Shown here in pieces: positions 17,351 to 27,443 of a DNA stretch of 58,471 nt. Made by a program: the position numbers and the translations under genes. Source of the DNA: Proteus myxofaciens ATCC 19692 (GTDB taxonomy: Bacteria; Pseudomonadota; Gammaproteobacteria; Enterobacterales; Enterobacteriaceae). The stretch covers positions 1 to 58,471 of the forward strand of contig NZ_LXEN01000015.1 in NCBI RefSeq assembly GCF_001654855.1, in the 5' to 3' direction. The notes beneath the pieces were generated by a model, which saw only the letters and a program-made list of their open reading frames with translations, made no database searches and was not told the DNA's origin. Every line of letters starts with the position of its first letter. The first letter of the stretch is position 1.

Positions 17351-17587
17351 ATGAAAACCAACAGAATCGCAAGACGTATTTTAGGTTTACCGTATAATTT
17401 AAGTCGGTCTAAAAGGAAAGTACGTTTTTCCATTATTGATTCTACAGAAGCTAAAAATTTGCCTGATGAGCTGAAAAATTCATCTCGAGTTTGTTTAAAA
17501 CAGGACTTTAGAAAAGCCGTAGAAAATAAATATTTATATCTAAAATTAACAGATGCTTATCCTGAGTATTTAGCTATCAATAAATAA
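17351..17587 (+). CDS. Small basic protein of unknown function
   Basis: I do not recognise this 78-residue protein. It begins MKTNRIARRILGLPYNLSRS and is strongly basic over the first 25 residues. It then has a mixed segment and a tyrosine-rich end (YLYLKLTDAYPEYLAINK). There is no signal peptide or membrane helix. AAAGGAGTGAGTT is an excellent ribosome binding site, which is why I accept it as a real gene. It is preceded by a 175-bp promoter region and followed by a hairpin. Confidence 0.6.
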   Translation: MKTNRIARRILGLPYNLSRSKRKVRFSIIDSTEAKNLPDELKNSSRVCLKQDFRKAVENKYLYLKLTDAYPEYLAINK

Positions 17588-17640
17588 TAGCTAACGTATT
17601 AAATCTATTATTAATATGTAGTTATATTAAATATTGATAT

Positions 17641-17667
17641 ATATCCCTTACTTAAGGTAAGGGATAT
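17641..17667 (+). terminator. Hairpin downstream of the small basic gene
   Basis: Arms ATATCCCTTA and TAAGGGATAT pair perfectly with a seven-base centre, 54 bases after the stop. The following sequence is not a strong T-run, so termination efficiency is uncertain. Confidence 0.45.
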
Positions 17668-17982
17668 TACAATTAGCTTCAATTATTTATATCCTTATTT
17701 TCTTGTTTTCTTATTTTAATTAAGTTTTTTATAAGTCTATTTTTATTAATATTTCATAATATATGGTTACAGAAAATCTTTTTAATTTGTTCTATTAAAA
17801 GAATAAATTGATGATCCATTAACTAAAGCAACAGTCATCAAGCTTGTGATTTATTAATCCCAAGGAATGATAAAGGCTCATTAATTATAATAGAAAAGTA
17901 CATTCTAAATAACCTTCAAGTAAGTAAATATCAATTCAAAATTTTATTATTTATAAAAATACTCCCCTCACTAAATAATAGT

Positions 17983-18019
17983 AAAAAACAAAAAAGCCAC
18001 CAGTAACCTACTGATGGCT
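17983..18019 (-). terminator. Terminator of guaBA
   Basis: On the minus strand AGCCATCAGTAGG pairs with the following TTACTGGTGGCT and a T-run (TTTTTTGTTTTTT) follows. It lies about 45 bases after the guaA stop. Confidence 0.7.
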
Positions 18020-18063
18020 ATTAGTTTTTTAACCTTTATCAACTATTGCTGATAAACGGTAGT

Positions 18064-19641
18064 TTATTCCCACTCAATTGTTGCTGGTGGTTTTCCGCTG
18101 ATATCATACACGACTCTTGAAATGCCACTGACTTCATTAATGATGCGATTAGAAACGCGGCCTAAGAAGTCATAAGGTAAGTGTGCCCAATGTGCAGTCA
18201 TAAAATCAACAGTTTCTACAGCACGTAATGAGACAACCCAGTCATATTTGCGACCATCGCCCATAACACCAACTGAGCGTACTGGTAAAAATACCGTGAA
18301 AGCTTGGCTAACTTTATTATAAAGATCAGCTTTATGTAGCTCTTCAATGAAAATAGCATCAGCACGACGTAACAAGTCACAATATTCTTTCTTGATTTCG
18401 CCTAATACACGTACACCTAAGCCTGGTCCAGGGAATGGGTGACGATAAAGCATATCGTATGGTAGACCTAATTCTAAGCCAATCTTACGCACTTCATCTT
18501 TAAACAGCTCTTTCAATGGTTCAACTAGCCCAAGTTTCATATCTTCAGGTAAGCCACCCACATTGTGATGTGATTTAATTACATGCGCTTTACCTGTAGC
18601 AGAAGCGGCTGATTCAATAACATCAGGGTATATAGTGCCTTGTGCTAACCATTTTACTAGAGGCTGTTTAACGGCTTCTTCATCAAAGATCTCAATAAAT
18701 GTATGACCAATAATTTTACGTTTTTTCTCAGGATCATTTTCACCTTTTAACGCAACTAAGAAACGCTCTTCTGCTTCAACGTGAATAATATTAAGGTCAA
18801 ATTTTCCTTTAAACATCGCCATAACTTGTTCTGCTTCATTAAGTCGCAGTAATCCATTATCAACGAATACACAAGTCAGACGTTTGCCAATAGCGCGATT
18901 TAGCAATAGTGCAGTAACAGATGAATCAACACCACCAGAAAGTGCTAAGATAACGTGGTCATCACCGATTTGCTCTTTTAAGCGAGCCACTGTGTCTTCA
19001 ATAATTGCTGCTGAAGTCCATAGTGCATCACAACCACAAATATCTAAAACAAAGCGTTTTAAAATATTAAGTCCTTGGTGTGTATGAGTCACTTCAGGAT
19101 GGAATTGAACACCGTAAAAACGTTTTTCTTCATTCGCCATAATAGCAAATGGGCAAGTTGGAGTACTCGCAATAGTAATAAAGTCAGAAGGAATAGCACT
19201 AACTTTATCGCCGTGACTCATCCATACATCTAATAAAGGATTACCATCTTCACTAACTAAATCTTGAATATCACGGAATAAAGCACTTGTTTTACGAATT
19301 TCAACTTGTGCATAACCAAATTCGCGTTCACCAGAAACTTCAACTTGTCCACCTAATTGCATTGACATTGTTTGCATGCCATAGCAGATCCCTAATACAG
19401 GTACACCGGCATTAAAGACGTAATCAGGAGCTCGTGGGCTATCTTGTTCTGTTGTACTTTCAGGGCCACCAGACAGAATAATACCATTAGGATTAAATTC
19501 ACGAATTTGTTCTTCTGTAACATCCCATGCCCAGAGTTCACAATAAACACCGATTTCACGAATACGACGAGCAATAAGCTGTGTATATTGTGAACCGAAA
19601 TCAAGGATAAGAATACGATGATTATGAATATTTGCTGTCAT
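18064..19641 (-). CDS. guaA: GMP synthase (glutamine-hydrolysing)
   Basis: This 525-residue cytoplasmic enzyme converts XMP to GMP with ATP and glutamine, the last step of guanine nucleotide synthesis. The N-terminal class I glutaminase domain has its nucleophile Cys in GICYGMQ and the His/Glu pair in QFHPEVTHT. The ATP-pyrophosphatase domain has the PP-loop SGGVDSSV. The C-terminal dimerisation domain ends in PPATIEWE. Length matches the E. coli enzyme. It is the second gene of guaBA, 79 bases after guaB. Confidence 0.97.
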   Translation of the reverse strand: MTANIHNHRILILDFGSQYTQLIARRIREIGVYCELWAWDVTEEQIREFNPNGIILSGGPESTTEQDSPRAPDYVFNAGVPVLGICYGMQTMSMQLGGQVEVSGEREFGYAQVEIRKTSALFRDIQDLVSEDGNPLLDVWMSHGDKVSAIPSDFITIASTPTCPFAIMANEEKRFYGVQFHPEVTHTHQGLNILKRFVLDICGCDALWTSAAIIEDTVARLKEQIGDDHVILALSGGVDSSVTALLLNRAIGKRLTCVFVDNGLLRLNEAEQVMAMFKGKFDLNIIHVEAEERFLVALKGENDPEKKRKIIGHTFIEIFDEEAVKQPLVKWLAQGTIYPDVIESAASATGKAHVIKSHHNVGGLPEDMKLGLVEPLKELFKDEVRKIGLELGLPYDMLYRHPFPGPGLGVRVLGEIKKEYCDLLRRADAIFIEELHKADLYNKVSQAFTVFLPVRSVGVMGDGRKYDWVVSLRAVETVDFMTAHWAHLPYDFLGRVSNRIINEVSGISRVVYDISGKPPATIEWE

Positions 19642-19720
19642 TTGAGGTGAGTTCCAAAACAGATAAAATCATTAAATTGAAAGACTTGCTATTAATAGAA
19701 CAAGCCTTTCTCGAAATAAA

Positions 19721-21187
19721 TTACATGCCTAAACGATAGTTAGGAGATTCTTTTGTAATTGTAACGTCATGGACATGGCTTTCTTGAATACCAGCGCCAC
19801 TAATACGAACAAATTCAGCTTTCGTATTCAGCTCTTTAATTGTTGCGCAACCAGTTAATCCCATGCAAGAACGTAATCCACCCATTTGTTGATGGATAAT
19901 ATTTTTTACTAAACCTTTGTAAGCCACACGCCCTTCAATACCTTCTGGTACTAATTTGTCGGCTGCATTGTCAGTTTGGAAATAGCGATCTGATGACCCC
20001 TTAGACATTGCACCTAATGAGCCCATACCACGGTAGGATTTATAAGAACGACCTTGGAAAAGTTCAATTTCACCTGGAGATTCTTCAGTACCAGCAAACA
20101 TGGAACCCACCATGACACAGGCAGCGCCCGCAGCTAGTGCTTTAGCAATATCACCAGAGAAGCGGATACCACCATCAGCAATCACGGGAATATTACGACC
20201 TTGTAATGCCTCTACGGCATCTGCAATAGCGGTAATTTGTGGTACACCGACACCCGTTACAATACGTGTTGTACAAATAGAACCAGGGCCAATACCCACT
20301 TTAACAGCACTAACACCCGCATCAGCAAGCGCTAATGCACCTTCTGCTGTTGCAACGTTACCACCAACGATAGGTAAATCAGGATATTTTTCACGAGTTT
20401 CACGAATACGCTGTAATACACCTTCAGAATGACCGTGTGATGAGTCAATTAACAGAACATCAATTCCTGCTTCAACAAGAGCTGCTATTCGTGCTTCGTT
20501 ACCAGCACCCGCACCAACAGCAGCACCAACACGTAAACGACCTCGTTCATCTTTACATGCATTTGGTTTGCGCTCTGCTTTTTTGAAGTCTTTAACGGTT
20601 ATCATACCTTTTAAATGAAAGTGTTCATCAACCACTAAGGCTTTTTCAACACGTTTTTCATGCATTTTTTGCATAACAATGTCACGTGCTTCGCCTTCTT
20701 TTACTGTAACTAAACGCTCTTTAGGGGTCATCACCGCAGTAACAGGTTGTTGTAAATCAGTGACAAAGCGAACATCACGGCCAGTGATGATACCGACTAA
20801 TTCATTTTCTTTAGTCACAACAGGATAACCCGCAAAACCATTGCGTTCCGTCATTTCTTGAACTTCACGTAAAGTTGTTTCTGGGGTAACAGTGATAGGA
20901 TCAGCAACAACACCACTTTCGTGTTTTTTCACACGGCGAACTTCTTCCGCTTGACGTTCAATGGACATGTTTTTATGAACAAATCCAATTCCACCTTCTT
21001 GAGCTAATGCAATAGCTAAAGATGCTTCAGTCACCGTATCCATTGCTGCAGACAACATAGGTACATTTAAACGGATTGTTTCAGTCAGTTGAGTTGACAA
21101 GTCGGCAGTATTAGGAAGGACAGTAGAGTGTGCAGGAACTAACAAAACATCATCAAATGTAAGTGCTTCTTTTTTAATTCGTAACAT
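19721..21187 (-). CDS. guaB: IMP dehydrogenase
   Basis: The 488-residue enzyme oxidises IMP to XMP with NAD, the committed step to guanine nucleotides. The TIM-barrel core is interrupted by two CBS domains at about residues 90-205. The catalytic loop [11 protein letters not shown] carries the active Cys. [15 protein letters not shown] and the [10 protein letters not shown] flap are also present. It is the first gene of guaBA, divergent from xseA. A PurR-like sequence lies upstream. Confidence 0.97.
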   Translation of the reverse strand: MLRIKKEALTFDDVLLVPAHSTVLPNTADLSTQLTETIRLNVPMLSAAMDTVTEASLAIALAQEGGIGFVHKNMSIERQAEEVRRVKKHESGVVADPITVTPETTLREVQEMTERNGFAGYPVVTKENELVGIITGRDVRFVTDLQQPVTAVMTPKERLVTVKEGEARDIVMQKMHEKRVEKALVVDEHFHLKGMITVKDFKKAERKPNACKDERGRLRVGAAVGAGAGNEARIAALVEAGIDVLLIDSSHGHSEGVLQRIRETREKYPDLPIVGGNVATAEGALALADAGVSAVKVGIGPGSICTTRIVTGVGVPQITAIADAVEALQGRNIPVIADGGIRFSGDIAKALAAGAACVMVGSMFAGTEESPGEIELFQGRSYKSYRGMGSLGAMSKGSSDRYFQTDNAADKLVPEGIEGRVAYKGLVKNIIHQQMGGLRSCMGLTGCATIKELNTKAEFVRISGAGIQESHVHDVTITKESPNYRLGM

Positions 21188-21248
21188 AGCAATATCTCAC
21201 CAAGGCGGCAGTTATAAAATGGAAAATATTGCAGCGGAATTATACACA

Positions 21249-21264
21249 CCGTAATCGGTTGCTT
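21249..21264 (-). promoter_or_regulatory. Candidate PurR operator of guaBA
   Basis: Read on the minus strand the site is AAGCAACCGATTACGG, matching 11 of 16 bases of the enterobacterial PurR consensus ACGCAAACGTTTGCGT. It is about 60-80 bases before the guaB start, a sensible promoter position. guaBA is a known PurR target in E. coli. The assignment is by eye. Confidence 0.45.
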
Positions 21265-21356
21265 CTAGCTTTTTTTCAAAATATTTATTGATCCTGTAGA
21301 TAACTTAGGTAGTATCGGTTAATTAAGTCTTTGTTTTAAAATTTGATCTGGCTCAC

Positions 21357-22742
21357 ATGACATCACCACTAAATAACAATATTTTTACTGTTAGTCGCCT
21401 AAATAAGACCGTTCGACAGCTCTTAGAAATGGAAATGGGGCGCATTTGGATCAGTGCAGAAATTTCTAATTTCACTCAGCCTGCTTCTGGTCATTGGTAT
21501 TTCACTTTAAAAGATACTAATGCACAAATAAGAGCAGCGATGTTTCGTGGTCAAAATTCTAAAGTGACATTTCGCCCACAGCACGGTCAGCAAGTATTAG
21601 TTAGAGCAACTATCACATTGTATGAGCCTCGAGGTGATTACCAACTTATTGTTGAAAGTATGCAACCTGCTGGTGATGGGCTTTTACAACAGCAATTTGA
21701 ATTACTCAAACAAAAGCTGACTAGTGAAGGCTTATTTGATGCTAGCCATAAAAAACCATTACCCTCTCCTGCTAAACAATTAGGTGTAATCACATCATCA
21801 ACAGGTGCTGCATTACATGATATTTTACATATTCTTCGTCGTCGTGATCCTTCTTTGCCTGTGGTTATCTATCCTACCGCAGTACAAGGTACTGAAGCGC
21901 CTATGCAAATTGTGCATGCCATTGAGTTAGCTAATCGTCGTAAAGAGTGTGATGTTCTCATTGTTGGCCGTGGTGGTGGTTCATTAGAAGATCTTTGGGC
22001 TTTTAATGATGAACGTGTTGCACGTGCGATTTTTGCCAGCCACATTCCCATTGTTAGTGCTATAGGTCATGAAACTGATGTCACTATTGCCGATTTTATT
22101 GCTGATTTACGAGCACCAACGCCTTCAGCGGCTGCTGAGCTAATTAGCCGAAATAAACTTGAGTTATTACGCCAATTACAATCACAACAACAGCGTCTTG
22201 AAATGGCGATGGATTACTATTTAGCTAAAAAATCACGTGCAACAACACAGCTAATTCACCGTTTACAGCAACAACATCCTCATTTACGTCTTGCTCGTCA
22301 ACAAAACTTATTATCAGCAACGAAGCAACGTCTGATCGCTCGTTTTCAAGAAATTTTACAAGCTAAGCAACAACAGCAGATACAATTACAAAAACGTCTT
22401 AACTATTATGAGCCTACCTCTCAAATTCAAGCACTATTTCGTCATCAACAACAACTGATTTACCGCATGAGAGAAAGTATTTCACAACAGCTATCACGTC
22501 AACGAGAACAATTTGCAATTAGCTGTTCTAGATTAGAAAGTGCGAGCCCACTCGCAACACTTTCACGCGGTTACAGCATAAGTGAAACCGTTTCTGGTGA
22601 AGTGCTAAAAAATACAAAACAAGTTAAAAAAGGCGATGAGCTAAAAACACGGGTTGAAGATGGTTGGATCACCAGCGAAGTCGTGAAAACGCAAAAATTA
22701 AGAGCAAAGCGTAAAACAGTCTCTAAAACTGATGATAATTGA
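21357..22742 (+). CDS. xseA: Exodeoxyribonuclease VII large subunit
   Basis: The 461-residue protein has the N-terminal OB fold ([28 protein letters not shown], then [26 protein letters not shown]). The catalytic domain has [16 protein letters not shown] and [11 protein letters not shown], followed by a long Gln-rich coiled coil at about residues 280-400. With XseB it degrades single-stranded DNA from both ends to oligonucleotides, acting in mismatch repair and recombination. The small-subunit gene is not in this window. It is divergent from guaBA, as in E. coli. Confidence 0.96.
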   Translation: MTSPLNNNIFTVSRLNKTVRQLLEMEMGRIWISAEISNFTQPASGHWYFTLKDTNAQIRAAMFRGQNSKVTFRPQHGQQVLVRATITLYEPRGDYQLIVESMQPAGDGLLQQQFELLKQKLTSEGLFDASHKKPLPSPAKQLGVITSSTGAALHDILHILRRRDPSLPVVIYPTAVQGTEAPMQIVHAIELANRRKECDVLIVGRGGGSLEDLWAFNDERVARAIFASHIPIVSAIGHETDVTIADFIADLRAPTPSAAAELISRNKLELLRQLQSQQQRLEMAMDYYLAKKSRATTQLIHRLQQQHPHLRLARQQNLLSATKQRLIARFQEILQAKQQQQIQLQKRLNYYEPTSQIQALFRHQQQLIYRMRESISQQLSRQREQFAISCSRLESASPLATLSRGYSISETVSGEVLKNTKQVKKGDELKTRVEDGWITSEVVKTQKLRAKRKTVSKTDDN

Positions 22743-22763
22743 CAGGTTTACAATATAACGCTT

Positions 22764-22803
22764 ACAAAAAATGGCATCGTATTAATATTGATGCCATTTT
22801 TTA
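22764..22803. terminator. Bidirectional terminator between xseA and the receptor gene
   Basis: AAAAAATGGCATC and GATGCCATTTTTT form a long stem with T-runs on both strands. It lies exactly between the convergent xseA and TonB-dependent receptor genes. Confidence 0.85.
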
Positions 22804-22823
22804 TTATTTAATATTAAAAACGA

Positions 22824-25067
22824 TTAGAAGCGAATCTCTCCTCCTAAAAGGAAACTACGGCCTCTTGCTGTTTGTCTATCTCGACCTTGTTCATACATAT
22901 CAGGCGCTGAATTACTTCTATCTAATGCATTTGAGTAATTCTTATTCATTAAGTTATGTACAGCAAATTTTAATGAAACATTTTTATTAATTCGATAATT
23001 ACTATAGACATCAATAACAGTTGGGATCTTTTCTTGGTCAACCATTGGTACAGCGCCTGTATCGAGATCCATTCCTTCAGGTGAAGATTTACGTGATTTT
23101 CCTGTTATTTGAATCACCGTACCTAATTCTAATGATTGATCATCAAATAGACGAATACCGGTATCAATCGTGGCATAGTATTTAGGTAATTCAGATGCCG
23201 GCGTTTGTCCAAAATCTGTACTGGCAAGTGATGTAGGCTGTGAAGTTCGTTGATTACTGTATGAAAGATTCGTATAGAAAACACCAGCATCATAATTAGC
23301 TTGAATTTCGTAACCACGCAAGGCCACAGGTTCTAGACTATTGGTATACAGGAAAATATTACCGTCATATTCTATTCCAGCATAATCTTCAAGAGTTAAA
23401 GAACTATCAATTTTGCAACGGATACCGCCTTTGCATACTGAATAAGAATCACTCGAAATATAATTTTTTATTTTAGTGTGATACCACAGTGCCTTAAGCC
23501 TAAAACTGTCGCCATCAATAATTAAATCAGGGCGATAACTATTAAAACCAATTTGGTAAGTGTCTGCTTTTTCACTTTTTAAGAAGGGATTCATTGATGC
23601 ACCGCCTTCATTAGCAAAGAAGATTTCTTGTGATGTCGGCGCTCTCATTGTATGTGCATAACTGACAAAAGGCTGAAATTCTGGAATAATTTGTGCGGAA
23701 AATAACGCACCTGGATCCCAATTCCTATCATGGCGATTTAGATTCATTTCACCCTCAGGGAAACAAGCCGCACGTGGATCACAAGCGGGTTTGCGTCCTT
23801 TAATATGATAATCAACATAATTTAAATTAAGGTCGAGTGTATAAATATCATATTCAAATTTCATTTGTGAAAAGAAACTGGTTAAATCATTTTTTCCTTG
23901 TGGTGCAAATGGATTATATTCAACCATATTTATGGACTGTTGAGGATCAATCGATGGTGCAATAACACTGCGTTTATATTCGGTAGACATTAATTTAGAG
24001 CCTAATGTTAATGCCATATCTAATTCACCAGCATTAAAACGACTTGTGTTTTTTGCAACTAATGCATCAGAAATATTTTCTGCATTGGCTTCACGTAAGC
24101 TCACCAAAGAATCGCCTGCAAATTTTTGTGATGCTTTGCTGTGACTTAACATAATTTCACTATCAAAGAGATCATTTAACGGCGTATAACGATATTTTGC
24201 ATAATAATCTTTCGCATTAATTTTACGACGATTAAAATTATTATCATAAAAACGGCCACTTAATTCTAATTCATGTGAATCATTAGGCTTAATTTTAATT
24301 TTAGCTAACTCTGAATGAGGTCTTTGATTAAATTCTTTGCTTGTGGCGAATTCTTCACTATTAAATCCCGCTCCATTTTTATAAGACGATTCTATTTTGT
24401 GCCCACTTAATGCCATCATGGCCCCTATATTTCCATTATCATTAAATAATGAACGTTGTCCTGCAATGGCAACCATTCCATTATATCCTAATCCATTAGT
24501 TCCCCCTGCTGCTTTACTTCTCACGCCCCAAGTATGTCCTTTAAATAAAACATCTTCTATACCAATTGTTTTAAAATTAGCACTTCCTGCTAGGGCATTA
24601 ATACTATTTTCACCATCTTGTTGACCTCGAGAAATATCAACTTGAATAATAAAATTCGGATCAATCATACTGTTAAACTGGCTATAAGGCTGTGCACCGT
24701 GTGCATATTGACTAGGCGATGTGCTATACATCGTCTGCGTCACACCATCAACCATCATATTAACTCGGCCAAAGCCACTTAAGCCACGGATATTCACACT
24801 CACACCTGGTTGGCTTACATCCATTTGTGTATAAGTTCCTGGTGTAGAACGCAATGCTTGCTCTACTGATTCTAAATTATTAATTTCACCAATTGCACTA
24901 TAAGCACCTGGCTTTGCCAGTGCTTTTTGTTCTGGTGTCTCTTTTTTAGCCGCTGATATTTTTAAGCTACTAAATTGGATTACTTTTTCATTATCTTCAG
25001 CGATAGCAATATGATGAATACCTGAAAATAAAATAATGCTGCTGAGTAGTTTCCTTGTAAATTTCAT
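22824..25067 (-). CDS. TonB-dependent outer-membrane receptor, haem/haemoprotein-type
   Basis: The 747-residue protein has a signal peptide cleaved near residue 23. A possible TonB box (VIQFSSLKIS) is followed by a plug domain at about 50-170 with NIRGLSGFGRVNMMVDGV and INALAGSANFKTI. A 22-strand barrel follows, ending in FLLGGEIRF with a terminal Phe. The plug motif and the barrel block MRAPTSQEIFFANEGG resemble haem/haemoglobin receptors. I did not find a convincing NPNL box: NPFLKSEKADTYQIGF stands in its place. Two short Cys loops (CDPRAAC, CKGGIRC) are in extracellular regions. It is the last gene of a probable iron-regulated operon. The ligand is not proven. Confidence 0.85.
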   Translation of the reverse strand: MKFTRKLLSSIILFSGIHHIAIAEDNEKVIQFSSLKISAAKKETPEQKALAKPGAYSAIGEINNLESVEQALRSTPGTYTQMDVSQPGVSVNIRGLSGFGRVNMMVDGVTQTMYSTSPSQYAHGAQPYSQFNSMIDPNFIIQVDISRGQQDGENSINALAGSANFKTIGIEDVLFKGHTWGVRSKAAGGTNGLGYNGMVAIAGQRSLFNDNGNIGAMMALSGHKIESSYKNGAGFNSEEFATSKEFNQRPHSELAKIKIKPNDSHELELSGRFYDNNFNRRKINAKDYYAKYRYTPLNDLFDSEIMLSHSKASQKFAGDSLVSLREANAENISDALVAKNTSRFNAGELDMALTLGSKLMSTEYKRSVIAPSIDPQQSINMVEYNPFAPQGKNDLTSFFSQMKFEYDIYTLDLNLNYVDYHIKGRKPACDPRAACFPEGEMNLNRHDRNWDPGALFSAQIIPEFQPFVSYAHTMRAPTSQEIFFANEGGASMNPFLKSEKADTYQIGFNSYRPDLIIDGDSFRLKALWYHTKIKNYISSDSYSVCKGGIRCKIDSSLTLEDYAGIEYDGNIFLYTNSLEPVALRGYEIQANYDAGVFYTNLSYSNQRTSQPTSLASTDFGQTPASELPKYYATIDTGIRLFDDQSLELGTVIQITGKSRKSSPEGMDLDTGAVPMVDQEKIPTVIDVYSNYRINKNVSLKFAVHNLMNKNYSNALDRSNSAPDMYEQGRDRQTARGRSFLLGGEIRF

Positions 25068-25132
25068 AAAAACCTATTCTTTATTATTTAGTTATTAAAT
25101 AGGCTCACGCTGCTTTTAAGAAAAAAATAGCC

Positions 25133-25154
25133 ATAATAAAAATGATTTTATTAT
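25133..25154. promoter_or_regulatory. Inverted repeat upstream of the receptor gene
   Basis: Perfect nine-base arms ATAATAAAA and TTTTATTAT flank ATGA, 66 bases before the receptor start. It could be a degenerate Fur site, a weak terminator after the peptidase gene, or chance in AT-rich DNA. Confidence 0.3.
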
Positions 25155-25170
25155 AATAAGAAATATTTAT

Positions 25171-25198
25171 TTTTATATTTTATATTTTATATTTTATA
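25171..25198. repeat. Heptanucleotide tandem repeat (ATATTTT, four periods)
   Basis: A perfect period of seven bases runs for 28 nt: three full ATATTTT copies and partial copies on both sides. It lies about 105-130 bases upstream of the receptor start, inside the gap after the peptidase gene. Such repeats can gain or lose units by slippage and alter promoter spacing. Here that is only a possibility. Confidence 0.6.
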
Positions 25199-25247
25199 AT
25201 ACGAATACTGCCTCTCTATAAGAGAAGCAGCATTATATTAAATTTGT

Positions 25248-27416
25248 TTACTTTATATTTTGAGCTTTAAAATAAATCTCAGGTTGCTCTAGCATAAGAA
25301 TAAATGCATATTCTTTAGCTACATCACGTAAACGATTAAAACGACCTGATTTACCACCATGCCCTGCACTCATATTCGTTTCTAATAGTAATAAATTATT
25401 ATCAGTTTTTAATTCACGTAATTTAGCAACCCATTTTGCAGGCTCCCAGTATTGAACTTGTGAATCATGTAATCCTGTTGTAACGAATAAATGTGGATAA
25501 TCTTTAGCAACAATATTATCGTATGGGCTATAAGATTTTATGCGGAAATAAACGTCTTTATCAGCCGGATTTCCCCACTCTTCATATTCTCCAGTTGTTA
25601 ATGGAATTGATGCATCTTGCATTGTTGTGACTACATCGACAAAAGGAACTTGAGCAACAACACCTCGGTATAATTCAGGAGCCATGTTAATCACTGCCCC
25701 CATTAATAAGCCACCAGCGCTACCCCCCATCGCATAAACATGCTGAGATGAACCATAGCCTTCTTTAATTAAGTATCTTGTAGCATCAATAAAATCAGTA
25801 AAACTATTGACTTTATGTTCCATTTTACCTTGATTATACCAGCGTTTACCTAGCTCACCACCACCTCTAACATGAACAATGGCGTACACAAAGCCTCTAT
25901 CTAATAAGCTTAATCGCGGTGAGCTAAAGGATGGATCAATACTACTTCCATAAGAGCCATAACCATAGATCAAGATAGGATTTTCACCTTTTTTAAATAA
26001 ATCTTTTCGATAAACTAAAGAAACGGGTACTTTCACGCCATCTTTCGCCGCTACCCAAATACGTTCACTCTCATATAAATCATGTTCAAAACCTTTCACT
26101 TCTTGTTGTTTAAGAAGCTGCTTTTGATGGTTTTGCATATTCCATTGATAGGTCGATGTTGGCGTTGTCATGGAGGTATAACCAAAACGTAGCTCTTCGC
26201 TGTCAGCTTGTGGATTAAAGCCTAGCCATGCCATATACACAGGATCATCAAAGATGATATTCGTTGATTTCCCAGTTTGCCAATCAATTTGGCGTATAGA
26301 GGATAACCCTTGTTTTCGCTCTTCAACCACCAGCCAACGATTAAAAAGATCAAAATCCTCTAAATCAACATCATCTTGTGGAGCAATAATCGTTTGCCAA
26401 GGTTTATCTATCGCATCCGTTTTATAGAGACCAAAAAGTTCACTTTCATGGTTTGAGCGAATATAGAATTCATTTTTAAAATGGTCAACAGAGTATTCGC
26501 GACCTTCTTGACGAGGTGAAAACATAACCATCGGTTTATCTGGCGCATTAGCATCAATAAGACGATATTCTGACGTTGTTGAGCTTTCGATTGAAACGAG
26601 AATATAGTCTTCTGATTTACTTTTACCCATCCATGTATAAAATCTATCATCATTCTCTTCAAAAATTTTAATATCATCTTTGCGAGGTGTGCCGTATTGA
26701 TGACGATAAATTTGATAAGGTAATAGTGTTTGTGGATTTTTATCTACATAAAAAATCGTTTTGCTATCATTAGCCCAGACTAAATTAGGCGAGATATCTG
26801 TTAATACGCCTTCTTTCCATGCGCTATCGCTAAGTGCTTTATAGGCAACAGTATAATTCCTACGCCCTTCTTTATCTTCTGCTATTGCAATACGTTTATT
26901 ATCAGGACTAATTGAAAGTGTGCCTAATTGATAAAACTCGTGCCCTTTAGCACGTTCATTACCATCAACTAGCACTTCCCATTCTTGTTCACTATTAACA
27001 GGTTTACGTTGATAAATTGGGAAGTCTTTGCCTTCTTGATAAATAGTGCGATAAGTATATCCATTATAAATATAAGGAACTGACTCATCATTTTGAGCCA
27101 TACGACTTACCATTTCATTAAATAAGGTTTCTTCTAACGCTTTACCTTCTTTCATGACTAAATCGGTATAGGCATTTTCGGCATTGAGGTAATCTAGAAC
27201 GTTAGGATCGTTACGAGTATCATCTCTTAACCAGTAATAGTTATCAGTGCGGCTATCCCCATGTGCTGTCATTTCATGAGGAATTTTATTTGCTTTTGGT
27301 GGCATTGTCAGGGAGTCCTTCTGATTTTGAGCCCATGTTGGTGTTGCTGAAATTAATAGCACCATGATCGCACTCGTTAATTGCAACGTCATCCTTTTTT
27401 TTGCCATAAATAGCAT
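25248..27416 (-). CDS. ptrB: Exported oligopeptidase B-like serine peptidase (S9 family)
   Basis: The 722-residue enzyme has an N-terminal beta-propeller and a C-terminal alpha/beta hydrolase domain. The triad is visible: Ser566 in GGSAGG, Asp651 in GLHDSQV, His686 in SAGHGG. Oligopeptidase B cuts short peptides after Arg or Lys. Unlike the cytoplasmic E. coli enzyme, this one starts with a basic region and a hydrophobic core (LTSAIMVLLISATPTWA) that looks like a cleavable signal, so it is likely periplasmic. I chose ATG 27416; a GTG lies one codon upstream. It sits between tonB and a TonB receptor, which suggests trimming of an imported peptide ligand. The symbol marks the family, not orthology. 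Confidence 0.8.
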   Translation of the reverse strand: MLFMAKKRMTLQLTSAIMVLLISATPTWAQNQKDSLTMPPKANKIPHEMTAHGDSRTDNYYWLRDDTRNDPNVLDYLNAENAYTDLVMKEGKALEETLFNEMVSRMAQNDESVPYIYNGYTYRTIYQEGKDFPIYQRKPVNSEQEWEVLVDGNERAKGHEFYQLGTLSISPDNKRIAIAEDKEGRRNYTVAYKALSDSAWKEGVLTDISPNLVWANDSKTIFYVDKNPQTLLPYQIYRHQYGTPRKDDIKIFEENDDRFYTWMGKSKSEDYILVSIESSTTSEYRLIDANAPDKPMVMFSPRQEGREYSVDHFKNEFYIRSNHESELFGLYKTDAIDKPWQTIIAPQDDVDLEDFDLFNRWLVVEERKQGLSSIRQIDWQTGKSTNIIFDDPVYMAWLGFNPQADSEELRFGYTSMTTPTSTYQWNMQNHQKQLLKQQEVKGFEHDLYESERIWVAAKDGVKVPVSLVYRKDLFKKGENPILIYGYGSYGSSIDPSFSSPRLSLLDRGFVYAIVHVRGGGELGKRWYNQGKMEHKVNSFTDFIDATRYLIKEGYGSSQHVYAMGGSAGGLLMGAVINMAPELYRGVVAQVPFVDVVTTMQDASIPLTTGEYEEWGNPADKDVYFRIKSYSPYDNIVAKDYPHLFVTTGLHDSQVQYWEPAKWVAKLRELKTDNNLLLLETNMSAGHGGKSGRFNRLRDVAKEYAFILMLEQPEIYFKAQNIK

Positions 27417-27443
27417 CACTCTCTCTTTCCTTTTTAATCGCGA

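Larger units (their letters stand above)
17588..18063. other. Intergenic region with two hairpins
   Basis: It holds a perfect hairpin at 17641-17667 after the small basic gene and the guaA terminator near 17992. The roughly 320 bp between them is AT-rich and shows no gene. Confidence 0.5.

Noticed and set aside
22739-22990. 83-codon plus-strand frame after xseA
   Set aside because: It overlaps the bidirectional terminator and the 3' end of the receptor gene on the other strand; no ribosome site and no family resemblance. xseB is not here.
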